Origin: Desulfococcaceae bacterium HSG9
GTDB taxonomy: Bacteria; Desulfobacterota; Desulfobacteria; Desulfobacterales; JAUCGF01
Length of the DNA: 64,000 bases
Reading direction: 5' to 3'
Assembly: GCA_030378005.1 (NCBI GenBank)
Contig: JAUCGF010000071.1
Span: forward strand, 124,001 to 188,000
The notes beneath the pieces were generated by a model that was given only the letters and a program-made list of their open reading frames with translations, did not search any database and was not told the origin of the DNA. Made by a program: the position numbers and the translations under genes. Each line of letters starts with the position of its first letter. The first letter of the stretch is position 1. Below are positions 15,518 to 25,151 of this stretch, piece after piece.

Positions 15518-16612
15518 ATGGTAAAAAAACGGACTAAAGTTGCCATCGGACTCAGCGGAGGTGTCGATTCTTCGGTTGCCGCTGTCTTGCTTCTGGAAAA
15601 GGGATTTGATGTCGTAGGGATTTCCATGTCAATTTACGACGGGCCTGACATCGCTAAACAAGGCACCTCTCACAGTTGTTACAGTCCGGGTGAAAAAGAA
15701 AACACAGAAACAGCCGCTGCGATTTGCCGGCAGATCGGCATACCATTTCGGGTTATTGATTTAAAAACAGAATTTCGGCATCATGTTATCAATTATGTGA
15801 GGCAGGAATATCTTACCGGGAGAACGCCGAATCCCTGTATCATTTGTAATCGACATGTAAAATTTGGTTTTTTGCCAGATATGGCTAAAAAAGCGGGCAT
15901 CTGTTTTGATTATTTTGCAACCGGTCATTATGCCCGCATCGTCAAAGTAAAAAACCATTTTATATTAAAAAAACCGGTCGATATTTCCAAAGACCAGACA
16001 TATTTTCTTTATGCTCTGACCCAGAAACAGCTTTCACGAACGCTTTTTCCGATTGGTGATTATTCAAAACAGGAAGTCCGCAAACTGGCGCGTTCTTTCG
16101 GGCTTGGAACGGCCGAACGCCCTGAAAGTCAGGATTTTATCAGTGGCAACTACGCCACGCTTTTCAAATCAGAAGAACTGAGACCGGGCGATATCATTGA
16201 TGATCAGGGCAAAATTATCGGACAACACCGCGGTATTGTTCATTATACCGTGGGACAACGCCGCGGACTTGGAATCGCACATTCGACGCCCCTTTATGTA
16301 ATGGCAATTGATACCGCAGCCAACCAGATTATTGTAGGTGAAAAAGAACACTTGTATGCATCCGGGTTGATTGCCGAAAATGTCAGATTAAATCAAGTTT
16401 CAAATATCGACCGCCCTTATCATGTAACGGCCAAAATCCGTCTGCGTACACAACCTGTCCAAGCAACCGTTTATCCCTATGATAAAGATAAAATCAAAGT
16501 AATCTTCGAGAAGGAACAGAAAGCGGTTACACCGGGACAATCCGTTGTTTTCTACTACGATGACATCGTTTTTGGCGGTGGTGTTATCAAAAAAACGATC
16601 CGTGATTTATAA
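15518..16612 (+). CDS. mnmA: tRNA 2-thiouridine synthase MnmA, variant active site
   Basis: A 364-residue PP-loop enzyme: SGGVDSS at 13-19 binds ATP, and the C-terminal beta-barrel (QRRGLGIA onward) is typical of MnmA, which thiolates U34 of tRNA. The first catalytic Cys is present in NPCIICN (C107, with a second Cys at 110). Where MnmA normally has SxGICFIG with the second catalytic Cys, this protein reads ESQDFISG, so that Cys is absent. CxxC plus a missing late Cys may point to an Fe-S or different sulfur-transfer mechanism. The ATG follows AAGGATAAAC, 31 bases after the methyltransferase gene. Family call secure; the exact chemistry is uncertain. Confidence 0.85.
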   Translation: MVKKRTKVAIGLSGGVDSSVAAVLLLEKGFDVVGISMSIYDGPDIAKQGTSHSCYSPGEKENTETAAAICRQIGIPFRVIDLKTEFRHHVINYVRQEYLTGRTPNPCIICNRHVKFGFLPDMAKKAGICFDYFATGHYARIVKVKNHFILKKPVDISKDQTYFLYALTQKQLSRTLFPIGDYSKQEVRKLARSFGLGTAERPESQDFISGNYATLFKSEELRPGDIIDDQGKIIGQHRGIVHYTVGQRRGLGIAHSTPLYVMAIDTAANQIIVGEKEHLYASGLIAENVRLNQVSNIDRPYHVTAKIRLRTQPVQATVYPYDKDKIKVIFEKEQKAVTPGQSVVFYYDDIVFGGGVIKKTIRDL

Positions 16613-16702
16613 AGGCCGGTCAGCGACTATATAATCAAGTTGCTACTTTACCAAGGTTCATATATACTCTGAGATTGACTTCTGAAATGAGGAAATGAAA
16701 TA

Positions 16703-17743
16703 TCAAGCCGGATAGGAATGCGAATCTCCATTTTTTAAGATGCCGTAAAACATGCCTTCGGGATACTCTGGTAATTCATCGTAATGATAGAGAAGACATT
16801 TTTTTTGGATATCCGGGTCCATATTATTTATTAAATCAGAAATATGCGGATGTACACCCGATGGAAAAGGGGATGTTTCGCAATCCATGTAAATCCGATT
16901 CGCCTTTTTGTAATGGGCGGCGAGTTGAGGTGGCATCATGTGCTGTGTATCGGTGGGCATTAAAACATTATACTCATCGGAATGTTGTAAGCTTACGCCA
17001 TAACTTGCCATTTCCTCCGAACTCGAAATTACATGCATGGCAAACAGAGGGGTCAATTCCCAATGCCCTTCACCATCTGGAAACAGGTGTGTTTTTACTT
17101 CGCCATCCTCTTGTTTTCCAACCAAATGAATATCAAAGTAAGTTTTAATCGAGACATACGGCACACCTTGCATGGTGTCCAAACCTGGGGCGATTGCCCG
17201 TTGTAAGGGTTCAAGAACCTTTCGATGAATAAAAAGATCGGGTTTGGCATTATCAGGAGGGTGAGGCCAGCATTTTTGCTCCAGAAATAACTTATCGACA
17301 ATAAACTGATCTCCCAACCATTTTTTTTTTGCCACCGTATAGAATGGATTGAAAATGGTTGTTAACCCTATATATTCCATCCCGCCGATGTGGTCGCTAT
17401 GCGGATGGGAGATGTAAACCCCATCAATGTCATTGGCGGTCAGCCCCACTCCTTTCATAGCATGTCGGACATCTCCGCCAGCATCAATAAGCAGGCGGTA
17501 ACAATCTTTACCTCTTTTGCTGGGAGCGTCAAATTCAATCAGAAAAGTCGATTGCCATAGAGGGCGATAACGACGCTGTTTTCGTTTTTTTATTTCATCC
17601 ATGACCTCACTCGCGGACGCGCCTTTAAATTCCGGTGAATTTGCGACGCGTAAAGCGACTTCGCACGCATCTTCCAATGTGATCACGTCCCCGTATGTTC
17701 CGGTTGCAAATGCAGAATTGGCGCCTAATGCGGTTATTTTCAT
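16703..17743 (-). CDS. Metallo-beta-lactamase-fold hydrolase (RNase Z-like), unknown substrate
   Basis: A 346-residue MBL-fold enzyme with the dinuclear metal motif HPHSDH at residues 113-118 and further candidate ligands in DTQH and the late CLLYHYDE segment. The N-terminus KITALGANSAFATG resembles cyclic-phosphodiesterase/RNase Z-like members that start with a glycine turn. I use the ATG at 17743 because AAAGGACG lies upstream and the domain starts there; a longer frame to 17881 adds 46 residues with no homology feel. A 60-residue charged insertion (38-62) follows the first strand. It shares orientation with the next MBL gene but is 313 bases away. Confidence 0.75.
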   Translation of the reverse strand: MKITALGANSAFATGTYGDVITLEDACEVALRVANSPEFKGASASEVMDEIKKRKQRRYRPLWQSTFLIEFDAPSKRGKDCYRLLIDAGGDVRHAMKGVGLTANDIDGVYISHPHSDHIGGMEYIGLTTIFNPFYTVAKKKWLGDQFIVDKLFLEQKCWPHPPDNAKPDLFIHRKVLEPLQRAIAPGLDTMQGVPYVSIKTYFDIHLVGKQEDGEVKTHLFPDGEGHWELTPLFAMHVISSSEEMASYGVSLQHSDEYNVLMPTDTQHMMPPQLAAHYKKANRIYMDCETSPFPSGVHPHISDLINNMDPDIQKKCLLYHYDELPEYPEGMFYGILKNGDSHSYPA

Positions 17744-18056
17744 GTTTTTCGTCCTTTTATTAATACACTTGGGAATATTTCCGCTTAAATGAATGCGGGA
17801 ATGGGAAGCCATATCGGTTTTGACAGGTCTTACGCGGCAGTCATAAACGGCGAACTCTTCAAAATTTGACGGACACTTCACTTTTTTGGGGCAAAATAAA
17901 ATAATTTTTGAATAAATTTCAAGGCCTTCTAAGGAAGAATCAGTAGATTGAAAAGGAGTGCTGAACTTACACAGTTTAACATTTTTATTATAATAAAATA
18001 ATCATCATAAAATTGCAAGAGTTTTCGTTAATCGAAGAACAGGGCAAATATACCGA
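17744..18056. other. Intergenic stretch between two MBL-fold genes
   Basis: It contains a fragment AATCAGTAGATTGAAAA (from 17939) like the end of the family-2 palindromic element, run directly into GGAGTGCTGAACTTAC, and otherwise AT-rich DNA. No gene was seen. Confidence 0.45.
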
Positions 18057-19133
18057 TTAAGTTTCCCACCATTTTGTATTGATAATAAAATTATTTTCTG
18101 AAAGTAACTGTCCCGGTTTGGGAAGAGCAAGATTCACTTTGTTTTTTTCAGCAACTTTTATTATCTTTTCCACTGGTTCTTTCCAGGGATGGATTGCCAG
18201 ATCGTATGCGCCCCAGTGAATTGGCAATAAAACCTTTCCCTTTAAATCTATATGTGCCTGAACAGCCGATTCCGGGCCAAGATGAATTTTATCCCAGTTC
18301 TTGTCGTATGCGCCGATTTCAAGAAATGTCATGTCAAAAGGACCGTATTGTTTCCCAAACGTTTTAAATTCATTATGATATCCGCCGTCACCACCGAAAT
18401 ACACTTTTTTCTTCAGACCTTCAATTATCCATGATGTCCACTGACTTTTGTTTCTATCAAACAGACCGCGTCCTGAGAAATGAACGGTAGGGAGAGATGT
18501 GAGTTTTATTGAATTGTCTATTAAAATGCTGTCATTCCAGTCAGCCGCATAAATCTGACTTTGCGGAACACCCCATAATTTCAAAATATGATCGACTCCG
18601 ACCGGTACATAAAAGCGCACGCCTTTGGGGGATAGATATTTTACAATATTTTTGTCCAGATGATCCAGATGATCGTGAGATATTAAAACTCCGTCCGGAT
18701 ACGGCATATCATTTCTGTTTAACGGACTTTCAAAAAACCGTTTCGGGCCGCCGAATCCGATTGGTGACAAATTCATACTCCAGATCGGATCACACAAAAA
18801 ACGTTTACCTTCAATTTCAATATAAACTGATGAATGGCTGTTCCACATTATTTTCAGGCTGTCAGAAGCCTTTTGTGGGAATTTATCTGCCTTAAAATGA
18901 AATTCTTTTTTTGGGAATGTATCTTTCTTAGCAAAGAGCCATCTTTTTGCAGTATCAAGACGGGTTCCTTCTCCCATCTCATAAATAAGGTTTTTATTTC
19001 TGAATCGTCCGCTCACAAAATGATCGGACTTAAATATTTTTTTCATATTTTTCACATAATCCCAAATTCCAAAACTGGCAATTGCGGAACTAACAGCACC
19101 TAAAAGTGATAAAATAAATTTTCTTCTTGTCAT
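18057..19133 (-). CDS. NAPE-PLD/UlaG-like MBL-fold hydrolase with export signal
   Basis: A 358-residue protein starting MTRRKFILSLLGAVSSAIAS, a hydrophobic N-terminus with a twin-arginine-like RRKF. It is therefore probably exported or membrane-anchored. The metal-binding motif HDHLDH is at 153-158, followed by YVPVGVD, WNDS and the late HWGAYDLAIHPW that is characteristic of N-acyl-phosphatidylethanolamine phospholipase D-like enzymes. The likely substrate class is a phospholipid or phosphodiester, but this is family-level inference. The ATG has AAAGGATAAACA upstream. The acyltransferase gene ends 109 bases downstream. Confidence 0.8.
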   Translation of the reverse strand: MTRRKFILSLLGAVSSAIASFGIWDYVKNMKKIFKSDHFVSGRFRNKNLIYEMGEGTRLDTAKRWLFAKKDTFPKKEFHFKADKFPQKASDSLKIMWNSHSSVYIEIEGKRFLCDPIWSMNLSPIGFGGPKRFFESPLNRNDMPYPDGVLISHDHLDHLDKNIVKYLSPKGVRFYVPVGVDHILKLWGVPQSQIYAADWNDSILIDNSIKLTSLPTVHFSGRGLFDRNKSQWTSWIIEGLKKKVYFGGDGGYHNEFKTFGKQYGPFDMTFLEIGAYDKNWDKIHLGPESAVQAHIDLKGKVLLPIHWGAYDLAIHPWKEPVEKIIKVAEKNKVNLALPKPGQLLSENNFIINTKWWET

Positions 19134-19242
19134 TGTTTATCCTTTTTTCCCAATTTTTCGTATCCGGTATAAGGACAAATACATGAACATGAAAAATTTT
19201 GCACACCCGCATTCAAAATTATACTTTATTTATCAGAGATCA

Positions 19243-20676
19243 CTAAAATTGAAAATATAAAAATTCAGAAGGTGTTTTTAAATAAAACATCGTTACCAAA
19301 CTGACACATAAAATCAACGTAATATAAAGGGCATAAACTGATTTGGGGGGCAGTCGTTTGTGTAGTGCGATGGAATTAGGACTGAAAATACAGATAAGCA
19401 GACCTATCACCACTATCAGGATAAGTTTAACTGCACCAGCTTCACCGACAAACAGCGTTCCCAGACTCCAGCTATCTGTTTTAATTGAAGTCATCGCTTT
19501 TATAATAAGGTAGGCGTCAGTCAGATTCGCGGCTCTGAAAATTACCCAACAAGCATTGACGAAATTGAAAGTGAGCAGCCAAGCGACCATCGGCGGCGTG
19601 ACCAAATTTGATATAACAGGGGGCATTTTTTGCCATTGCCTGTGAATCAAAGTCCCGATGCCATGCAACGCACCCCATAGAACAAATGTCCAACCGGCAC
19701 CATGCCAGATACCGCCAAGCAAAAACGTAATCAGAAGATTGCGGTGTGTGTGCATTTCGCCTTTGCGGTTGCCGCCCAGGGGTATATATAAATATTGGCG
19801 TAAAAACCGTCCCAGAGTAATATGCCAGCGACGCCAAAAATCACGAATATTCAATGCTTTATAAGGCGAATCAAAATTTATGGGCAGTTTAATATTCAAC
19901 ATCAGAGCCGCACCCACAGCCATATCCGTATATCCGCTGAAATCAAAGTATAATTGCAAAGTATAGCTTAAAGAGGTCATCCAGGCTTCTGCAAAATTCA
20001 GTGTCAAAGGATGACTGAAGCCATAATTCGCCCATACAGCCAAACTATCGGCAATAACGGTCTTTTTAAATAAGCCCATGCAAAACAAATACAACCCGCG
20101 GGAAAGATTTTCATAGTCGATGCGTCCGGTTTCAGGTCGTATAAATTGGGGTATCATCTCCCGGTGATGAACAATCGGACCGGCGATGAGTTGGGGGAAA
20201 AAGGTGACAAAAAGCACATAATTAAGGAAGTTTGATTCGTTGCCCTGCATCCGATAACTATCGACCAGATAGGCGATTTGTTGAAAGGTAAAAAAGCTGA
20301 TGGCCAACGGAAGCACTAAACAGAGCGTTTGAACGTTCATACCGGTGAGCTGATTCACATTGATAATCATAAAATCGGTATATTTGAAAAATCCCAATAA
20401 GCTCAGATTGAAAAAAACGCCTCCGATTAGCAATATTTTGCGTTTCATCAGATCCGTCTGATTTTGTCCCAGTGCTGCACCGATGATATAGTTGACCGTA
20501 ACAGAACCCGCAATAAGAGGTAGATAGATCGGGTTCCAATAGCCGTAGAAAAAAAGGGATACACCTGCTAGCCAGCAACGCGCAGCCATAGCCGACCGGT
20601 AGCGGTTTAACGTATAATAAACGTAAAGGACAATAGGCAGAAAAAGAAAAAGATAGGCAAAGGAGTTAAATAACAT
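19243..20676 (-). CDS. MBOAT-family O-acyltransferase (AlgI/PatA-like)
   Basis: A polytopic inner-membrane protein of 477 residues with about ten hydrophobic segments, expected to move acyl groups to a polysaccharide across the membrane. Diagnostic segments are HITLGRFLRQYLYIPLGG and, about 30 residues on, GGIWHGAGWTFVLWG with the presumed catalytic His. It is the last gene of the minus-strand envelope cluster and starts 16 bases after the glycosyltransferase stop. No AlgJ/SGNH-type partner is adjacent, so the final transferase, if needed, is elsewhere. O-acetylation of an exported glycan, perhaps O-antigen, is inferred from the context. Confidence 0.88.
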   Translation of the reverse strand: MLFNSFAYLFLFLPIVLYVYYTLNRYRSAMAARCWLAGVSLFFYGYWNPIYLPLIAGSVTVNYIIGAALGQNQTDLMKRKILLIGGVFFNLSLLGFFKYTDFMIINVNQLTGMNVQTLCLVLPLAISFFTFQQIAYLVDSYRMQGNESNFLNYVLFVTFFPQLIAGPIVHHREMIPQFIRPETGRIDYENLSRGLYLFCMGLFKKTVIADSLAVWANYGFSHPLTLNFAEAWMTSLSYTLQLYFDFSGYTDMAVGAALMLNIKLPINFDSPYKALNIRDFWRRWHITLGRFLRQYLYIPLGGNRKGEMHTHRNLLITFLLGGIWHGAGWTFVLWGALHGIGTLIHRQWQKMPPVISNLVTPPMVAWLLTFNFVNACWVIFRAANLTDAYLIIKAMTSIKTDSWSLGTLFVGEAGAVKLILIVVIGLLICIFSPNSIALHKRLPPKSVYALYITLILCVSLVTMFYLKTPSEFLYFQF

Positions 20677-20691
20677 TGATGCAATTTGGAA

Positions 20692-21858
20692 TCAGGAATG
20701 CGGTGTGCGTAATTTCGCCAATTCGTTATATACAGCTAGCGTTTTACGGCATAACCGGCTGATAGTGAAACGCTTCTGCACCCACTCACGTCCGTTGCGT
20801 CCCCATTGCTCTCTTAATTGCGGGTCGGAAAGGGGCTGTTTTAACGCTTCCGCCAATTCCGTAGCATTTCCGGGTGGAAACAGGCGGCCGGTTTTATGAT
20901 CGGATATGGTTTCCGGGCTGCCGCCGTGGGCTGATGCAATTACTGGTTTACCCATTGCCTGAGCTTCCAAAATAATCCGGCTGCATGCTTCCGGTTTGAT
21001 TGAGGTGGACATAACAACATCCGCAAGCATCAAGGCTGCCGGCATGTCATCACAATGACCCGGGAAACGGATACGGCTCAGTTGATGGTTCTGATTGAAA
21101 AGATTTACGCTGGCCGCTTTTTTTTTCAAATTGGCAATTAAAGAAGGGTTTTCGTTCGGATCGCCAATGCAGAGAGCTATCCAGGGAATATGTTTAATTC
21201 GCGCTAGACTTTCCAAAAAAAGTTTATGCCCTTTTAAACGGGTGAATCTTCCCGGAAGCATGATCACAGGTGGAGAATCATCATCTAACATCCATTGACG
21301 TGCCAGACGTTCGATTCTTTGGGGTGCCACGGTTTCCGGGTTAAACTGCGTTTCATCAAATCCGCGGTAGATAAGCTCAATACGTTCATCGGGAATGCCA
21401 TACCGGGTTTTGATGTGGTCGGCAATCGCTCTGGAAACGGCGATTACTTTCTCTCCGCGCGCCATAATTGCGCTGTATTGATTTACCGAATGGAAGCCGT
21501 GAAAGGTAGTCACCAACCCTGGGCGTTGCGCTTGGGGAAGACTTTTCCAAACCATATAACCGAGCCAAGCGGGCATACGCGAGCGCAGATGCAAAATATC
21601 GACTTTTTGCTCTGTCAAGAGACGGCGCAAAGGGAAAAATGAAGCCAGGCAGCGAGGCGTTTTTTCGCCGGCCCGCCAGCGAAAATGAGTGCTGCCTTCA
21701 CGCACTAATTGGCTTGTCATGCGTCCGCCAGCGGAAATTACCAGAGAACGGCATCCCTGAGAAACCAGATATTTGCCGACCTCCAAAGTGCCGCGCTCCA
21801 CACCTCCGGACTCAAGGCCAGGCAACATTTGAACGACAGTAAGCGGTTTTGATAACAT
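20692..21858 (-). CDS. Glycosyltransferase family 4 (LPS core/O-antigen type), paralogue 1
   Basis: A 388-residue GT-B enzyme. The N-terminal acceptor domain opens TVVQMLPGLESGGVERGTLE. The donor domain has the GT4 nucleotide-sugar region with CDDMPAALMLADV, then EAQAMGKPVIASAHGG. It probably adds a sugar to an LPS core or related glycan on the cytoplasmic face. The ATG at 21858 overlaps the O-antigen ligase stop (TAATG) with AAGGAG eleven bases upstream; a GTG four codons earlier sits too close to that site. It is clearly a paralogue of the gene at 30406-31563, with shared phrases such as VEKVIAVS-like ARGEKVIAVS and LHLRSR. The donor sugar is unknown. Confidence 0.88.
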   Translation of the reverse strand: MLSKPLTVVQMLPGLESGGVERGTLEVGKYLVSQGCRSLVISAGGRMTSQLVREGSTHFRWRAGEKTPRCLASFFPLRRLLTEQKVDILHLRSRMPAWLGYMVWKSLPQAQRPGLVTTFHGFHSVNQYSAIMARGEKVIAVSRAIADHIKTRYGIPDERIELIYRGFDETQFNPETVAPQRIERLARQWMLDDDSPPVIMLPGRFTRLKGHKLFLESLARIKHIPWIALCIGDPNENPSLIANLKKKAASVNLFNQNHQLSRIRFPGHCDDMPAALMLADVVMSTSIKPEACSRIILEAQAMGKPVIASAHGGSPETISDHKTGRLFPPGNATELAEALKQPLSDPQLREQWGRNGREWVQKRFTISRLCRKTLAVYNELAKLRTPHS

Positions 21859-23102
21859 TATGTTAAACACTCCTTAGCGCCCTTCCTGCTCTGAAATTTT
21901 CTACAATCGCCGGCGACATAAGCCAGAACCATGAGATATGTCCAAAGGGCGTGATACCAGGAATGAAAGATATTAAATCCCGTTAAACCGATGAGTAGCA
22001 AAACGACAGGCAAGGAAGTAAGACCTACCCGCCAGCCATCGCAATTGTTTATCAGCGGACGAACAACACTGACAATCAGCCATATAAATACGCCAAATCC
22101 GAAAAGGCCGGTGCAGGCCAGCAGCATCAGAAAAAGGTTATGGGCATGACTGACTTCGGCTAGTTGAAACACCTCTCCATCCGGCGCGACAAAACCGGAT
22201 ACGGTTCCGGACAGCGCCATTTCACGATACGCATCCTGAAAAGAGGAAACGCCTACACCCAAAACTGGATGATTCAGCCAGAGCATGGCGGTGACTTTCC
22301 AATAATAAAAGCGGTCATAAATCGTGCGCAAGTCCCATTGGTAGGCTTCTTGAAAAAAAAGCAAGCCTCCGACAAGCATAATTCCGCAAACGCTTGGTAT
22401 AGCGATTTTAAGATAGCGTCGCGGAATAAGCCGCGCGGTAATAAAAAAAAGACTGCCTGACACAGCCAAGACCGCTGTGCGCACATGGGTTTGCAAAACG
22501 ATAAACAGCGCGATCAGGCCGATGCCGATAATAAAACTTTTACGCCGGGTGTTCAGATTATGGTCGGTTACACCCCAAGTCAGAAAAAACGGCGCTACGT
22601 ATGCGGTTAACCCGGCGATACGCGCCGCTTCCTTCAATTTGCCAGTATATCTGAAAAGCGGTTTACCTAACAAATCGGTCCCGGTCAAATACGCAGTTAA
22701 AATGCTGATAGCCGCCCATCCTACGGCCAAGGCCAAACCGCCGATAAGATAGCGTGAAATATCCTGACGAAGTGCTATATCTGCCAATGCCAATGCAAAA
22801 ATAAGATAACGAATAAAAGCCAAATCATGCGTCCAGCCTTTATTTCCTGCCCCATTATACAGTAAACTGATAAAGATTGCCGCAAACCAAACGATCCAGG
22901 GAATCACCAGCGGATGTTCTTGTGCCAGCAGTCCCGGCAACGGATTGGTGCGTAACTGAAAACAACGCCCTATCCATACGAACCCGATTAGCACAATCAT
23001 GGTTTCAAAGGCGGCATTGCCGATAACAATGCCTGTCGGAACCAAAGCGGCCAGAATCAGGCAGGTCTGGTCAAAATGTGAAGGGTTCAATCGTTTAAGC
23101 AT
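21858..23102 (-). CDS. O-antigen ligase / Wzy_C family membrane protein
   Basis: A 414-residue polytopic membrane protein with about ten to twelve hydrophobic segments. A large periplasmic loop contains PVLGVGVSSFQDAY and SHAHNLFLMLLA, the Wzy_C/RfaL signature with the conserved His-rich HAHN. WaaL-type enzymes join O-antigen or a similar glycan to lipid A-core in the periplasm; Wzy polymerases look alike. Context next to GT4 genes supports an LPS role. Its stop overlaps the following glycosyltransferase start by one base. The start at 23102 is an ATG with no strong ribosome site. Confidence 0.82.
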   Translation of the reverse strand: MLKRLNPSHFDQTCLILAALVPTGIVIGNAAFETMIVLIGFVWIGRCFQLRTNPLPGLLAQEHPLVIPWIVWFAAIFISLLYNGAGNKGWTHDLAFIRYLIFALALADIALRQDISRYLIGGLALAVGWAAISILTAYLTGTDLLGKPLFRYTGKLKEAARIAGLTAYVAPFFLTWGVTDHNLNTRRKSFIIGIGLIALFIVLQTHVRTAVLAVSGSLFFITARLIPRRYLKIAIPSVCGIMLVGGLLFFQEAYQWDLRTIYDRFYYWKVTAMLWLNHPVLGVGVSSFQDAYREMALSGTVSGFVAPDGEVFQLAEVSHAHNLFLMLLACTGLFGFGVFIWLIVSVVRPLINNCDGWRVGLTSLPVVLLLIGLTGFNIFHSWYHALWTYLMVLAYVAGDCRKFQSRKGAKECLT

Positions 23103-23143
23103 ATTTTACTTTTTTGGGATACCAATACTCCATTTGTTTTTTG

Positions 23144-24109
23144 TCAGGCATTCTTTTGTAACCTTTTTTTTCGTGCGACCGTATCCGCCAGAACACACGC
23201 AATTTCATACAGCATTGTGGCACCAACAAGGGCAGTATTCCCAGTAGGGTCAAAAGGTGGTGATACTTCAACGATGTCCCCACCGATCAAATTAAGGCCT
23301 GCAAGTCCTCGTATCAGCGCCTGTGCCTGGATAGGAGTCAGGCCGCCTATTTCCGGCGTTCCGGTGCCTGGGGCAAAGGCGGGATCGAGACTGTCGATAT
23401 CGAAGGAGATATATGTATCTCCCTGGCCTGTCACACGTCTTAACTCATCAAGAACAGCATCAATCCCTGAAGATGTGAATTCTTCCATATAAATGACACG
23501 TATCCCCGCATCTTCAGATGCCCGCCAACTTTCTTCTGAGTTCTGTGCACCCCGGATACCGATTTGAATCGTCCTTTCAGGGTCAATGAGACCTTCTTCT
23601 ATCGCCCGTCGGAATGGGGTTCCATGGGTGAACTTATGCCCAAATTCATGATCACTCATATCTGTATGGGCATCTATATGCACCATACCCACCGGACGTT
23701 CAGCCGCCACAGCACGTAAAATCGGTAAACTGACAGAGTGATCGCCGCCTACGCTCAGGGGTATTGCGCTGGCTGAACAAATCTTGTGGTAAAAATCAGT
23801 GATATCAACAAAGCATTGTTGTAAGTCAAAAGGATTTGAAAAATTCACATCACCTAAATCTGCAATGTTGCAAAGCTCATAAGGATTCACCCGCGTCACA
23901 TGATGAATCGAACGGGTCAGGCTGGACATATTGCGAATTTCGCGAGGACCATGTCGCGCACCCGGTCGGTTTTCGGTTGCACCGTCATAGGGCACACCAA
24001 TCAGTGCGATATCCACACCTGACGGGTCGTTTACCAAAGGTCTTCTCAACAAAGTGGCAACACCGGCATAACGAAGCGGAGCCGCTTCCAAATCAGATTT
24101 CTCTTTCAT
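23144..24109 (-). CDS. Agmatinase/guanidinobutyrase-like ureohydrolase
   Basis: A 321-residue ureohydrolase with the full manganese site: GGDHS (121-125), DAHTD (146-150) and a later SFDIDSLDP. These enzymes hydrolyse guanidino groups to release urea. The loop motif after DAHTD (HEFGHKFTHGTPFRRA) fits the agmatinase/guanidinobutyrase subgroup better than arginase. I choose the ATG at 24109 (GGAG ten bases upstream) over an upstream TTG. Placed between the O-antigen ligase gene and the AT-rich island, it seems unrelated to LPS. It could supply putrescine or use other guanidines. Confidence 0.85.
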   Translation of the reverse strand: MKEKSDLEAAPLRYAGVATLLRRPLVNDPSGVDIALIGVPYDGATENRPGARHGPREIRNMSSLTRSIHHVTRVNPYELCNIADLGDVNFSNPFDLQQCFVDITDFYHKICSASAIPLSVGGDHSVSLPILRAVAAERPVGMVHIDAHTDMSDHEFGHKFTHGTPFRRAIEEGLIDPERTIQIGIRGAQNSEESWRASEDAGIRVIYMEEFTSSGIDAVLDELRRVTGQGDTYISFDIDSLDPAFAPGTGTPEIGGLTPIQAQALIRGLAGLNLIGGDIVEVSPPFDPTGNTALVGATMLYEIACVLADTVARKKRLQKNA

Positions 24110-24155
24110 GTTTCTCAAACTCCGGTTTTCTAAAAATCTTGCTTACCAATTCGCC

Positions 24156-24998
24156 TTATTTCATCAGCCTGTTGGAAATCTCTTGTAATCTGATAAGTTG
24201 TTGAACATGGAGTGGAAATGTAACAATTTTATCAGTATAATCAAAAACATACATGAATGTAGAGAATATTAAACCATACTTTGACACTCCGCCTTCTATA
24301 ACAGCAATCGGAGTATAAACGAACAAGACGATGATACTAATCCAAATTATAAAATAGTTTATTGTTTCCAAATCGGAAAGTTTAATATTCCATTTCATTA
24401 AATAATTATAATGATTTTTGATAATATCAGATTTATCGCTTTCTATGGCTTCTACCTGTTGTTCCAGTTGAGTATTGTAATTAGCATTCAGCCTGTAATT
24501 AATTTTTCCACTTAATCCATAAACAACAAACATAACGACCAGAATGCCTAAGCAAGCGAAAAACACATTAAAATTGAGTGAAGCGATTATTATCAGAATT
24601 CCTATCAAAGAAACGAAGCCTCCGATAATCTCAGGCATGGATTCTTCTAAAAATTCAACAAACTCTGTAAGTAAGCTTGATCGAGCTGATATTTTTGAAA
24701 CAGAACTCCCTCTCTTCTTTTCTGTTGCTACCATTTCGGGTGCTATCTGACAAAATATTTCTGAATATATCCTTGTATCATAAAATCTGCGCGCACTGCC
24801 AAAGATTAACGAGAGCACACCCAATCCGGCCAAATGGACAATGCCGTTGTATTTATTGTCCAACAAATCATTAATTGCCAAACCAATTAAAAGAGGGTAA
24901 AGAATTTCCAGAAGTGATTCAATAACAACCAAAAGAAAGGTGAATAGTACTTTCCATTTGAATCTGAAAATTAAGCTTTTTAACGATATATTATGCAT
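24156..24998 (-). CDS. ABC-exporter-type six-helix membrane domain without ATPase domain
   Basis: A 280-residue integral membrane protein with six predicted helices arranged as in the type I ABC-exporter membrane domain: LFTFLLVVIESLLEI, then VSLIGILIIIASLNFNVFFA, among others. No nucleotide-binding domain follows; the gene stops at 24156 before the agmatinase gene. It matches the stand-alone 'ABC transporter six-transmembrane' families. The start at 24998 has no clear ribosome site. It lies 153 bases downstream of the TOPRIM gene on the same strand and shares the AT-rich composition of the island. Its role is unknown: a channel-like or scaffold function, or a partner ATPase elsewhere. Confidence 0.7.
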   Translation of the reverse strand: MHNISLKSLIFRFKWKVLFTFLLVVIESLLEILYPLLIGLAINDLLDNKYNGIVHLAGLGVLSLIFGSARRFYDTRIYSEIFCQIAPEMVATEKKRGSSVSKISARSSLLTEFVEFLEESMPEIIGGFVSLIGILIIIASLNFNVFFACLGILVVMFVVYGLSGKINYRLNANYNTQLEQQVEAIESDKSDIIKNHYNYLMKWNIKLSDLETINYFIIWISIIVLFVYTPIAVIEGGVSKYGLIFSTFMYVFDYTDKIVTFPLHVQQLIRLQEISNRLMK

Positions 24999-25151
24999 GA
25001 TTACAGTATTTTTTCGTAAAAATATAAAATTCCAAGTACAGCCTCATCTTTTTTATAAAATCGTTTTTTGTCTTATTTGCGGAGGATGTGGGCGTCTGCT
25101 GAAATGCGGGATTGGCATCCCATGATGCACTATAACATATTATATTAATTG

